This document shows positions 51,057 through 59,457 of a stretch of 64,000 bases of DNA, in pieces. The position numbers and the translations under genes are program-made. Below the pieces are notes generated by a model that saw only the letters and a list, made by a program, of their open reading frames with translations, searched no databases and was not told the DNA's origin. Every line of letters begins with the position of its first letter. Position 1 is the stretch's first letter. Origin of the DNA: Sphingomonas sp. S-NIH.Pt15_0812 (GTDB lineage Bacteria; Pseudomonadota; Alphaproteobacteria; Sphingomonadales; Sphingomonadaceae); the NCBI RefSeq assembly GCF_003951315.1, contig NZ_QLJH01000020.1:9656-73655 (forward strand). The letters run 5' to 3'.

Positions 51057-51538
51057 GCCCCGAATGGATCTCGCGTCTGTGCCGCAGGGGAGGTGGCGAA
51101 CTGGATGATGATCTGGAAACACGGTTCGTCACCGATTTGACCGGATCGGTGCCCCTTGCCGTTGGTCGTTTCCTGATCCTGGCCAAAGTGGATGTCGCCC
51201 GGCCCCATTTCGACGCGATTGCCGTCCATCGTCTCGATGAACCAGCGGCCGCGCAGCGGAATTACCCATTGCGGTTTGGGGCTTTCATGCCAGTCGCCGA
51301 CCCAACCCAGCGGCAGGATCGCAAAATCGACCGCACTCACCTCGCCAGGGAAAGGTCGCATCCATTGTGGGGCCGCGCCGCCGCCAACGCTCTTTTGGCC
51401 AAAGCCGGTCATCCTCGACAGGTCGATCCGGCTGCCGCCATCTGCCGCGGTCCACATATGTAGAAAGGGCATAAGCGGTGGCCGATCGGCGTCGGCGCCG
51501 TCATTGTCGAGCGTCACCCGGGTCGGCAGATCGGTCAT
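51053..51538 (-). CDS. Cupin domain-containing protein
   Basis: 161 residues. LGWVGDWHESPKPQWVIPLRGRWFIETMDGNRVEMGPGDIHFGQDQ is the same cupin core as in the protein at 2127-2570, so the two are paralogues despite lying ~49 kb apart. ATG at 51538 is nine bases after GGAG; an ATG at 51556 is also in frame. Operon with the SMP-30 lactonase. Substrate unknown. Confidence 0.85.
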   Translation of the reverse strand: MTDLPTRVTLDNDGADADRPPLMPFLHMWTAADGGSRIDLSRMTGFGQKSVGGGAAPQWMRPFPGEVSAVDFAILPLGWVGDWHESPKPQWVIPLRGRWFIETMDGNRVEMGPGDIHFGQDQETTNGKGHRSGQIGDEPCFQIIIQFATSPAAQTRDPFGA

Positions 51539-51711
51539 CCTCGTATTCTCCAGCATCGCGAACGGTCAGGGCTACAACGCGATGACCCAACGGCGAGTAG
51601 GCACGGAGGTTTCGTGGATCTCAGAACGTCGGGGACTCCGGGAACCAGTGATGCGGTGCGGTGATTTAGCGCGGTCATCGCACAGCATGGAAAGCGGTAG
51701 AAAGGTCTGAC

Positions 51712-52641
51712 ATGGTTTCCGATATCTCATCGACGCAAACCGGTGATCGCGCGGAGGCCATGACGCTGACCATCGCCACCGACCGGCCCCGCATCGACGA
51801 GGTAGGGGAGGTCATCTATCGCCAGGTGAAGCGGATCGATGCCGTCCGCGGGCTGCGAATGACGCTGCTGGTCCCACGGACCGCCAATCCGAAGCCTGCG
51901 ATCCTCTATGTGCCTGGCGGCGGCTTCACGACGGCCGCACACCGCAAGTTCATCGAGATGCGCCTCGCCCTCGCGCAGGCAGGGTTCGTTGTCGCCGCGG
52001 CCGAATATCGCGTCGTGCCCGATGTGTTTCCGGCACCGCTCGAGGATGGCAAGGCTGCGGTCGGCTATTTGCGAACGCACAGCAATGATTATGGCATCGA
52101 TCGCGAACGCATCGGCGTGATCGGCGACAGTGCCGGGGGCTGGCTGGCGCAGATGCTGGCGATGACCGGTGATTTTGCTGGATTTGACCGGGCTGATGGG
52201 CATGACACGTCGTCCTCGGTACAAGCGGCAGTATCGCTTTATGGCATATCAGACCTGCGTAACATTGGAGCAGGATTTTCCGACGAAATAGGCGAGGTCC
52301 ATGCCTCGACCGCCTCGACCGAAGCATTGCTAGTCCATGGCGTGGCGTTTGGCGATTTCCCCGGAGCAACGATCGGCAGCGATCGGGCCAAGGCCCTGGC
52401 GGCCAGCCCACTCGGCCATCTGGAGGGGACGAAGCCCCCGCTGCTGCTGATGCATGGCCGGGACGACGATCTCGTCTCACCATTGCAGAGCCAACAGATG
52501 GCAACGGCATTATGTGAACGCGGGGCGGCGGTGGATTACGTGGTGGTGGATGGGGCCGGGCATGGGGACGATCCATGGTTTCAGCCGGCGCTGATCGATC
52601 ATGTCGTCACATGGTTCGTCGACAAGCTCATCACACGCTGA
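51712..52641 (+). CDS. Alpha/beta hydrolase (HSL-like carboxylesterase)
   Basis: 309 residues. Oxyanion hole as ILYVPGGGFTTAAHR (the HGGG box in PGGG form), nucleophile elbow RIGVIGDSAGGWLAQML, catalytic Asp in LLMHGRDDDLVSP and His in VVDGAGHGDDPWF. That layout is the hormone-sensitive-lipase/BD-FAE branch acting on short acyl esters, often on acetylated sugars. No signal peptide. Divergent from the cupin-lactonase operon. Confidence 0.9.
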   Translation: MVSDISSTQTGDRAEAMTLTIATDRPRIDEVGEVIYRQVKRIDAVRGLRMTLLVPRTANPKPAILYVPGGGFTTAAHRKFIEMRLALAQAGFVVAAAEYRVVPDVFPAPLEDGKAAVGYLRTHSNDYGIDRERIGVIGDSAGGWLAQMLAMTGDFAGFDRADGHDTSSSVQAAVSLYGISDLRNIGAGFSDEIGEVHASTASTEALLVHGVAFGDFPGATIGSDRAKALAASPLGHLEGTKPPLLLMHGRDDDLVSPLQSQQMATALCERGAAVDYVVVDGAGHGDDPWFQPALIDHVVTWFVDKLITR

Positions 52642-52744
52642 CCTTCAAAATTCCTTTCGCGGAGGCCGAAGGCAACACGCAGGCTATTGCCAACAGCGGC
52701 TGCGGGGCGAAACGCGTGATTGAGCGCCTAAGGAGACCAAGCAG

Positions 52745-53779
52745 ATGTCGCGTATTGATCGTCGCCAGGGTTTGTGGATGCTCGCAGGCGGCCTCGTCGC
52801 AGCGACGGCGCTCGGTGCGCGCGCAGTAGCTGGAACCGAATCATCGATCTCGACTGGCAACACGCTTGCGCTTGTGGAGAAAGGCGCGGGGCGAGTCGCC
52901 TTCTACGCGCTACCTGGCGGCACTCCTATCGGTGCTGTGGAACTTGGCACGCAGCCGCACGAGATCGTCGCAGATCGCACCGGGCGCTACGCTTTCGTCG
53001 GCCATTACGGCGTAGAGAGCTGGAAGGCACCAGGTGCCGGTGGCAGCGAGCTGTGGATCATTGATCTCGTACGGCGGACGCTTGTCAGAACGATAGACCT
53101 CGCGCCGTTCGGACGCCTGCATGCGGTGCGCGTCGATGATCGCGGCCGGCTGTACGTCTTGTCGGAAAAGGACAGCGTGCTGATCCGCTTCGACGATCCG
53201 GTCCGAGACAAGGCGCCCTCGCGACTGATCCCGGTCGGCGGTGTGCGCAGCCACTATCTGGTCGTGCGTCGCGATGGAGCGCGGGCCTATGTCGCTGATA
53301 CGCTGAGCGGCGCGGTAATCATGATCGATCCCGACAACATGGAGGTTATGCCGGTGCGCAAGCGGATCGGCTCGGCGCCCGAGGGGATGGCCCTCAGCAC
53401 CGACGAGCGGACGCTCTATGTGATCGACCGACCGAGCGGGACGATTCATGCACTCGATGCCGCTACGCTGAAGGAACGTGCGCGGCGGACGATGCGCGGC
53501 GAAGCGGTTCGCGTCGTGACGCAGGCGGATGGCCGGCTGATCGTTTCGAACGTTGCCGACAAAAGCTTATCGCGGCTCGATCCCGTCACGCTCTCCGAGG
53601 AGGCGCGGCTGCCACTCGGCACGGGTGCGCCCGGCCTGAACCTTGCCCGCAACACGCTCTACGTCTCGCTTGAAGATAATCATGTGGCGATCGTCGACCT
53701 GCAAGCCTGGAAGGTCACCGCGCGTTTCGCCACCGGGGCGGCACCGGACGCCGCGGTCGTTATCGGGCCGGTGGAATAA
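52745..53779 (+). CDS. YncE-like beta-propeller protein, exported
   Basis: 344 residues. N-terminus MSRIDRRQGLWMLAGGLVAATALGARAVAG is signal-like with a twin-arginine RRQG before the hydrophobic core, a possible Tat signal. The mature part has repeated YVTN-type blades (LGTQPHEIVADRTGRYAFVGHYG, PVGGVRSHYLVVRRDGARAYVADTLSGAVIMIDP, IGSAPEGMALSTDERTLYVIDRPSGTIHALDA, LGTGAPGLNLARNTLYVS). Binding or scaffold function in the periplasm likely; substrate unknown. Last gene before the decay region. Confidence 0.85.
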   Translation: MSRIDRRQGLWMLAGGLVAATALGARAVAGTESSISTGNTLALVEKGAGRVAFYALPGGTPIGAVELGTQPHEIVADRTGRYAFVGHYGVESWKAPGAGGSELWIIDLVRRTLVRTIDLAPFGRLHAVRVDDRGRLYVLSEKDSVLIRFDDPVRDKAPSRLIPVGGVRSHYLVVRRDGARAYVADTLSGAVIMIDPDNMEVMPVRKRIGSAPEGMALSTDERTLYVIDRPSGTIHALDAATLKERARRTMRGEAVRVVTQADGRLIVSNVADKSLSRLDPVTLSEEARLPLGTGAPGLNLARNTLYVSLEDNHVAIVDLQAWKVTARFATGAAPDAAVVIGPVE

Positions 53780-54326
53780 AGCACTAACTGGCAAACCTGA
53801 AGCGGACTGCGCCGAGATCGATCACGGGTGAGCGCGATCGCCCACCCGAACAGGGTCAACCAAGGCCAACACCCCTCGATCTCGCCTTCAAGCGAGAAGC
53901 TAGAGCTGTTTCCGCCCCTTCTGGATCATTGAGGAGTCACGCGGGGGCGGTTTTCCGATTCAGGTTCCGAGCCGGGTCAGGAGGCCGGCACGGATACCGC
54001 GGGTGCTGTCACAGGATCTTCGGGAGCGGGTGGCGGGCGCGATTGATGGCGGGATGTCATGCCGGTCGGGCCAGATGCGGTGAACGCTGCATGGTCAATT
54101 GGCGGTCAGGCCATTTTATATTCAGCATTTCCCGTGACATGAAAGATAAGGACGATCCTGTAGGCCACGCCATCGCGAATTGACATACGATTCGACACGG
54201 TTCTGCAAGATTTTATTCTATATATTCCGTAACCGCCACAATCATGCATCGTGGAACCCTGAGGCATAAGGCCAGGGCTGTTTGAACGTCCAGACGATCG
54301 CCTTGCCGATGATCGAGGACAAGGCG
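53780..54326. other. Non-coding stretch with an IS remnant and an AT-rich segment
   Basis: About 550 bases without an intact gene. It carries an IS630-like fragment near 54000 and an unusually AT-rich segment (about 54110-54250) compared with the rest of the window, which may hold the promoter of the following orphan gene. Confidence 0.5.
54000..54083 (+). pseudogene. IS630-family transposase remnant (N-terminal fragment)
   Basis: Translation gives RVLSQDLRERVAGAIDGGMSCRSGQMR followed by a stop. LSxDLRERVVxAIxxGMSCRxAA is the usual opening of IS630-type transposase ORF A. The rest of the element is missing, so this is a short scar. Confidence 0.5.
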
Positions 54327-55157
54327 ATGACATCGATGACGGCAATTTCCCATGACGCGGGAACACCTTCCACCGCGGTCGCCACCACCTCCGCGACCCG
54401 GCAAGCTGCATCGGCCTCGGAGCAAGGCACGAGCGATGACGCGGTTCAGGGCGATATGATCGGGCCAGCCGTTGTGGTGGAGCTTTCCGACGAAGCCAGA
54501 GAGGCGCAAGCGAGCAAGCCGTTTGATCTCGAAAAAGAAATAGAGATTGTCGCTAGCCATTATGCCGTCTGGGCAAAAAAACATGGCAAAAGCGAGGAAG
54601 AGCAGAGGGTTTGGGTCGAGCAGCTTAAGATCGATATACCCGCAGCACATGCTCGCGCCGCCGAAAGCAAGGCTTGGTACGACAGAATCAAGAATTTGGA
54701 AGCAACGCAACGGGGCAACATGGAGGAGGCGCTCGACCGGGCGGAGGGCGCGCCGCAGTCGCTGATCGATGCCGTGCGGACCGTGATTAGCTTCGTGTAC
54801 GATGCTGGCGGAGTCGGTTCGTCAACTGGCTATGACGCCCCGGAATTCAGGCGACAGATGCGAGAACTCCATGGCGAGGAGGCGTTGGAGCGCTTCACCG
54901 CAAAGGCTAAGGCCTATGACGCGGCGGCGACGCTTCGCGCGCAACGCAGCGCAGCGGCGCTCGGTCGCTTCGGCCTGGAAGGCAGCGCCTTCACCATGGC
55001 TAACGGCCATTTGAAGATGACCGGCTTCACATTGGGCAGGATCGCCGGTGGCTATTCGATGTCGTTCGGCCCTGAAACCTCCACCTTCGCGGTGATGCGA
55101 CAGGGCGAGGATATCACCGCCGCGATCTTCAACGGGACCGCGTTCCGCCCAAAATAG
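54327..55157 (+). CDS. Orphan hypothetical protein
   Basis: About 276 residues from the ATG at 54327, which follows GAGGACAAGG; ATGs or a TTG up to 54282 are possible. No signal peptide or membrane segment. N-terminal ~60 residues are low-complexity Thr/Ala/Ser. Residues ~75-150 are charged and helical (KEIEIVASHYAVWAKKHGKSEEEQ...HARAAESKAWYDRIKNLEAT), possibly coiled coil. The C-terminus has Gly/Thr-rich strands (MTGFTLGRIAGGYSMSFGPETSTFAVM). No known family recognised. Followed 62 bases on by a broken RTX gene; it may have been a partner. Confidence 0.6.
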   Translation: MTSMTAISHDAGTPSTAVATTSATRQAASASEQGTSDDAVQGDMIGPAVVVELSDEAREAQASKPFDLEKEIEIVASHYAVWAKKHGKSEEEQRVWVEQLKIDIPAAHARAAESKAWYDRIKNLEATQRGNMEEALDRAEGAPQSLIDAVRTVISFVYDAGGVGSSTGYDAPEFRRQMRELHGEEALERFTAKAKAYDAAATLRAQRSAAALGRFGLEGSAFTMANGHLKMTGFTLGRIAGGYSMSFGPETSTFAVMRQGEDITAAIFNGTAFRPK

Positions 55158-55219
55158 GCGCGTAGGTCGCCTGACCTCGCCGGTAATTCCGAACGTCAAT
55201 TCCAACAGGGGGAAGAGAT

Positions 55220-55811
55220 ATGGCCAGGATCAACGGCACGAGCGGTAACGATAGTCTGTGGGGGGACCCCGATGGCCGGTCCAACGACGTCCTGAACGGC
55301 TATGGCGGTGACGATGACCCCATGGTGGGGATTGGAACGATACACTGTTCGGCGGCGACGGGAACGACCATCTCCATGGCGGCAAGGGGGTCGACCAGCT
55401 TTATGGCGGTTCCGGCGACGACACGTTCTGGGTCGAGTTCCGGGTCGACACTTATTACGACAATTACTATGGCGGATCGGGATATGACATTATCGAGGCG
55501 GACCGAAGCTCGGTTGATATCGTCGTCGGCGAGCTGAACTCGATCGAGGAAATCTACTCGCCGCTGGCCGGAGGAGTATCCACCGCGCGGATCATCGGCA
55601 ATGAGGGCGCGAACACGATCGACCTGCGTCCGATCAAGGTGACGGGAATTTATGCCATCCAGGGCGCGGGTGGCGATGACGTCATCATGATGCCACGACA
55701 GCAGCGGGGGTTACATCGCTCTATGGCGACGTCGATGGTGATATGAACGCCGATTTCCGGACCGACATTTTCCGAACAATCAACTTGGTGCCTAGTAACC
55801 AATTCATGTAA
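55220..55811 (+). pseudogene. RTX (hemolysin-type calcium-binding) protein, two frameshifts
   Basis: Starts INGTSGNDSLWGDPDGRSNDVLNGYGGDDD, then at about 55325 the sense continues one frame down as WNDTLFGGDGNDHLHGGKGVDQLYGGSGDDTFWV, and near 55685 it shifts again, ending GVTSLYGDVDGDMNADF...NQFM at 55811. GGxGxDxLx nonapeptides are RTX calcium-binding repeats typical of type I-secreted proteins. Both shifts have the size of single-base losses in short homopolymers. Without the shifts it would be about 197 residues. No secretion genes are nearby. Confidence 0.75.
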
Positions 55812-55884
55812 TTGATGCGTAATTATCCCCGATGGATCGGGATGAATTGCGGGAAGCCTGAAATAGTCGTGCTAGGGCAAAGCC

Positions 55885-56205
55885 AGAAGGCGTTCTCGAT
55901 CAGGTGGCCGCCGCAGTACCTGTCCGTGTCGTAGCGGAGGGTGCGTTTGTGGTTTCGCCGTCCGGGAATGATGGAACTGCTCCAGCGTTACGGAGCGAAC
56001 GGCGCAGTCGGTCGGCATCGGAGCCTCTGTCAGCAAGGAGGTAACCCATGCCGGCCGCCTGCACGAGCATCGCGGGCGCTGCCGTCATGTCGCCGACCTG
56101 GTGGCCGTCAGCATCAGCACATGGGGACGGCCGGCGACATCGCTGAGCGCGCGCACCTTGGCCGTCCAGCCACCGCGTGAACGGCCGATCGCTCCGGCTC
56201 ATGGG
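55885..56205 (-). pseudogene. IS5-family transposase remnant
   Basis: Minus-strand translation gives MTAAPAMLVQAAGMGYLLADRGSDADRLRRSLRNAGAVP and, after a frame change, IPGRRNHKRTLRYDTDRYCGGHLIENAF, the DDE and C-terminal region of an IS5-type transposase. A frameshifted RGGWTAKVRAL-like segment precedes it. Both ends are missing and no inverted repeats were found. It differs from the intact IS5-type element at 35774-36619. Confidence 0.7.
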
Positions 56206-56217
56206 GCGACAAGCACG

Positions 56218-56416
56218 TGATCGCAGAAACGGCTGCACAGATCGAGAGTGAACGCGATCCTGGTGCGTGGCACCGTCTGTCGGCCTGGGTGGCGGCAATA
56301 GGGCTGTGGCTGGTTCATCGGCGCCAATCGCGGCCATCCGCTGCGCTTCGCTCGGGGTCATGGCGGGACGGTGCTCTTCACCATGCCCACCTCAAGCTGA
56401 CGGTCGTCCCGAGCGC
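56218..56416 (+). pseudogene. Degraded partial copy of the serine hydrolase gene
   Basis: The bases align with the 3' part of the gene at 20340-21392: CATCCGCTGCGCTTCGC and AAGCTGACGGTCGTC are identical in both, and translation in pieces gives GYGWF-, RGHPLRF and LKLTVV. Frame breaks prevent function. Its right end runs into the antisense 3' end of the PhnD-like gene, whose last codons and stop come from this remnant. Confidence 0.6.
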
Positions 56417-57186
56417 CCGATCCGTCGCAGCATATGGTAACGGTGGATGGAGGCCGGCACGACGTCGGTCAGGAACAGCGCGGCGCGGGCTGTCGCCAGT
56501 TCGGGCGCACGCATGGCGGCGTGCAGCGCATCCCGCAGGGCGGCGATGACCGCAGGCGGCGTCGTGCAGGCGGTGACGAAGGGCAGGTTGGGCGCTTGGG
56601 GGGTCGTCGCCAGTTCCCGCAGGGTCAGGAGGGCGGTCGGCGCGTCGCGTGCGATCACCGCATGGGTGACGGCATCGATCGCGGCGATGTCCGCGCGGCC
56701 GCTGGCGACCGCGTCGATGCTGGTGCGGTGCGATCCAGTGGCAATCGTCGCGCCGAAGAAGCCGTCCGGCGACGCCACCTGCGCCACCGCGGCCCGCAAC
56801 AGGTTCGCGCCGGTGTTCGACAGCGGCGCATTGATCGCCACCCTGCGCCCGGCGAAATCGGCGAGCGTCTTCGCGGGATCGTCGGCCCGGACGAGGATGC
56901 GGCTGTAATGACGCCCCGGCGGGCAGTCGGGCAGCGCATAATGCGGCATCGCGATCACACGCAGCGCGAGGTCCGGATCGGCGACCAGCGGATAGCCGCA
57001 GCATTGCGCAAGCAACAGGTCGGGATCGCGCCAGATCGCCTCGACCGGCCGGTCGCGGTCGAGGGCGTCCGGCGCGGCGATGCCATACCCGCTCAGATGC
57101 CGGGCGATCGCCGCCCAAAGCGCGTCGTTGGCGGCGCGCTGGCCGGGATGGTCGTACATGCCGAGCGAGGCGACGGGCCCGTTCAC
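56392..57186 (-). CDS. PhnD/SsuA-like substrate-binding protein without signal peptide
   Basis: 264 residues from a GTG that overlaps the desaturase stop (GTGA). ASLGMYDHPGQRAANDALWAAIARHL, DLLLAQCCGYPLV, GRRVAINAPLSNTGANLLRAAVAQV and GSHRTSIDAVASGRADIAAIDAVTH are typical of periplasmic-binding-like proteins of the phosphonate/sulfonate uptake type. There is no signal peptide and no ABC permease or ATPase gene beside it, so it may bind a ligand in the cytoplasm or be a sensor. The last residues before the stop lie in the hydrolase remnant. Last gene of the operon. Confidence 0.8.
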   Translation of the reverse strand: MNGPVASLGMYDHPGQRAANDALWAAIARHLSGYGIAAPDALDRDRPVEAIWRDPDLLLAQCCGYPLVADPDLALRVIAMPHYALPDCPPGRHYSRILVRADDPAKTLADFAGRRVAINAPLSNTGANLLRAAVAQVASPDGFFGATIATGSHRTSIDAVASGRADIAAIDAVTHAVIARDAPTALLTLRELATTPQAPNLPFVTACTTPPAVIAALRDALHAAMRAPELATARAALFLTDVVPASIHRYHMLRRIGRSGRPSA

Positions 57187-58115
57187 CGTCGCGCCTGCCG
57201 GTCGGGGTGGACCAGTACGTCGTGCGGCGTCAGCGCGAAGCGACTGACGATTTCGCCGTAGCTGCGATAGACGCGCCCCGCCTGGGCGGAGAGGCGCGCG
57301 TGGTGGCGCCGCTGATGCGCCGGCAGGCGATACCAGGCGAGGTCCGGGCGGTCGTGATGCGTGGCATGCAGATGGTTGTTGAGATACAGCAGGCCGAGCG
57401 GCCCGGCATGTTCGACCGTCGCGGCCCGGCTCGGGCCCGGCAGGTCGGCGCGATGTTCGGCGAAGGAGCGCAGCAGCGTCAGCGACAGGCCCGGATACAC
57501 CACCAGCAGCATATAGCGCAGCATGCCGAAGCCCGTCCATTCGAGCCACACGACGATCGGCACGACCAGCGCGAGATGGGGCAGCCAGTCGCGGGCGACC
57601 CGGGCCGGCCGGTGCCGCAGCCGTCGCCCTTCGTCTGCGGCCAGCGCAAGCACGGCGATGGCCGGCCCGATCAGCAATCGCCCGAGCAGTGTCGCTTGGA
57701 CCCGCGCCACGTCATGGCGCAGGCCGCGCCCGGTCGCGACATAGCGTGACTCCGGGTCGTCGAGCGGGTCGGTTATGTGCGGGCTGCGATGATGGGCGAC
57801 ATGGCTGTCGCGATACACGCCATAGGGCAGCCAGAGCGACAGCGGGACCGCGCCGATCGCCTCGTTCACCGCACGCCAGCGCGTGGGGTGCCCGTGGATC
57901 GTCTCATGCTGGAGCGAGCCGTGCCAGGCGACGAGCCAGCCGCCCGCGACGACGATCGCCGCTGTCGGCAGCGCCGCATGCCACCAGGTGAGCGCCAGCC
58001 AGCCGCCATAGATCAGCGCGGCGATCGCCACTGTCGGCCAATCGGTCGCTCCCGTGTCGCCCGGCGCCCCTTCTCGGGACGGGTGCGGCGCCGTGTCGCC
58101 GAGCTTGCATGTCAT
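57183..58115 (-). CDS. Fatty acid desaturase family membrane protein
   Basis: 310 residues from ATG 58115 (MTCKLGD). The three histidine boxes are complete: HETIHGH, HVAHH and HATHH, with four membrane segments around them. These are di-iron membrane oxygenases (desaturases, hydroxylases or monooxygenases). In a cluster with a sulfatase and a flavin monooxygenase, an alkyl or sulfolipid hydroxylase role is possible but unproven. Gap of about 100 bases to the symporter gene; overlaps the binding-protein gene. Confidence 0.88.
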   Translation of the reverse strand: MTCKLGDTAPHPSREGAPGDTGATDWPTVAIAALIYGGWLALTWWHAALPTAAIVVAGGWLVAWHGSLQHETIHGHPTRWRAVNEAIGAVPLSLWLPYGVYRDSHVAHHRSPHITDPLDDPESRYVATGRGLRHDVARVQATLLGRLLIGPAIAVLALAADEGRRLRHRPARVARDWLPHLALVVPIVVWLEWTGFGMLRYMLLVVYPGLSLTLLRSFAEHRADLPGPSRAATVEHAGPLGLLYLNNHLHATHHDRPDLAWYRLPAHQRRHHARLSAQAGRVYRSYGEIVSRFALTPHDVLVHPDRQARR

Positions 58116-58215
58116 GGCGGACCTCCTCCGATGAAGATCATCCACCAATATAGTAGGAATTAAACGCTAGCAAACATCGTCGGTGGCATAGCTGGGCTTT
58201 CGGCCGCCGGCGCGG

Positions 58216-59457
58216 TCATGGAGACGATTGGTTTGCCGTCAATGCCTCGCCCGCCTCCTCCGTCGCGCCTTCGGTCAGGATCAGGGTGACGGCGACGTCG
58301 GCGGTGACGTTGGCCGCCGTGGCGAACATGTCGGGGATGGTATCCACGGCGAGCAACAGCGGCAGCAGTTCGATGGGCACGCCGACGGCGAGCGCGACGG
58401 GGGCATAGGCGGCGAAGAAGCTGATCTGGTTCGGCAGCCCCGCGATCACGAGATTGTTGAGCACCGCGAGCAGCGCCACCAGACCGAGCTGGCCCAAGCC
58501 GAGCTCGATGCCGTTGAGCCGCGCCAGCGCGAGCGTGGCGAGGCCGATCGCGGTGGGCGCGCTGATTCGGAACAGCGCTACGGCGAGCGGCAGCACCGTC
58601 TCCACCGGCCGCGCGGGCAGGCCGAGCGTGCGCGTCGCCTCGAGCATGGCCGGCAGCGATGCGAGCGAGGATTGCGTGCTGAAGGCGACCGATTGCGCGG
58701 GCAACACCGCGCGCAGGAAGGTCGGCAGCCGCGTGCGCGCGACGACCGCGACGAGCAGGACGAACCCCGCCAGGAGGACGATGCCGCCGACGATGCGGGC
58801 GACGACGTACCAGAGCAGGAGGGCACCCACCGCGAAGCCACTCCGCGCCGCGACGTCGAAGGCGAGCGCGAAGACTCCGAGGGGCGCGACGAGCAGCACC
58901 CAGCCGATGATGACGAGCAGGGCATCGGCGATGCCCTGACAGCCATTGGCAATCGCGGCGGCGCGCGACCGGTCGATATGACGGAGCGCGATGGCGAAGA
59001 GCAGGGCGAACAGCACGACGGGCACGATCGCGCCCTGCGCCGCCGAGGCGATCGGGTTCACCGGCACCAGGGCGCGCAGCGTCTCGCCGAGCGGCGGCAG
59101 GTCGGGCAGCTTGCCGCCCGTCCCCCGCACGGCGTCCAGGCCCGTCACCTGCCATCCGCTGAACATCGCCGAACCCAGTGCGACGCCGAATATGGCGGAG
59201 GCGGAGAGGAAGAGGACGAATGCACCGATCGCGCGGCGCGCGACCCGGCTCGATCCCCCGGCGCCCGATCCGCTGCCGAGGCCGGTCACCACCAGCGCGA
59301 ACACCAGGGGGATGATCGGCATGCGCAACGTGTCGAGCCAAACCCCGCCGATCGTTTGCAAGGCGGGCAGGGCGACGTTGTCCGGTCCCGCCAGATAGCC
59401 CAGGCCCAGGCCGGCGATCAGGCCGGCCAATATCCGGCCGACGGCAGGGATCCTCAT
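58216..59457 (-). CDS. Dicarboxylate/amino acid:cation symporter (DAACS family)
   Basis: 413 residues, eight or more transmembrane helices. The family features VWLDTLRMPIIPLVFALVVTGL, VAFSTQSSLASLPAMLEATRTLGLP (serine-rich reentrant hairpin HP1) and VDTIPDMFATAANVTADVAVTLI (NxxxD-type substrate/Na+ site in helix 8) are visible, so it is a GltP/DctA-type secondary carrier. The start overlaps the LLM gene by four bases. It may bring in an anionic sulfur compound or its carbon skeleton. Confidence 0.9.
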   Translation of the reverse strand: MRIPAVGRILAGLIAGLGLGYLAGPDNVALPALQTIGGVWLDTLRMPIIPLVFALVVTGLGSGSGAGGSSRVARRAIGAFVLFLSASAIFGVALGSAMFSGWQVTGLDAVRGTGGKLPDLPPLGETLRALVPVNPIASAAQGAIVPVVLFALLFAIALRHIDRSRAAAIANGCQGIADALLVIIGWVLLVAPLGVFALAFDVAARSGFAVGALLLWYVVARIVGGIVLLAGFVLLVAVVARTRLPTFLRAVLPAQSVAFSTQSSLASLPAMLEATRTLGLPARPVETVLPLAVALFRISAPTAIGLATLALARLNGIELGLGQLGLVALLAVLNNLVIAGLPNQISFFAAYAPVALAVGVPIELLPLLLAVDTIPDMFATAANVTADVAVTLILTEGATEEAGEALTANQSSP

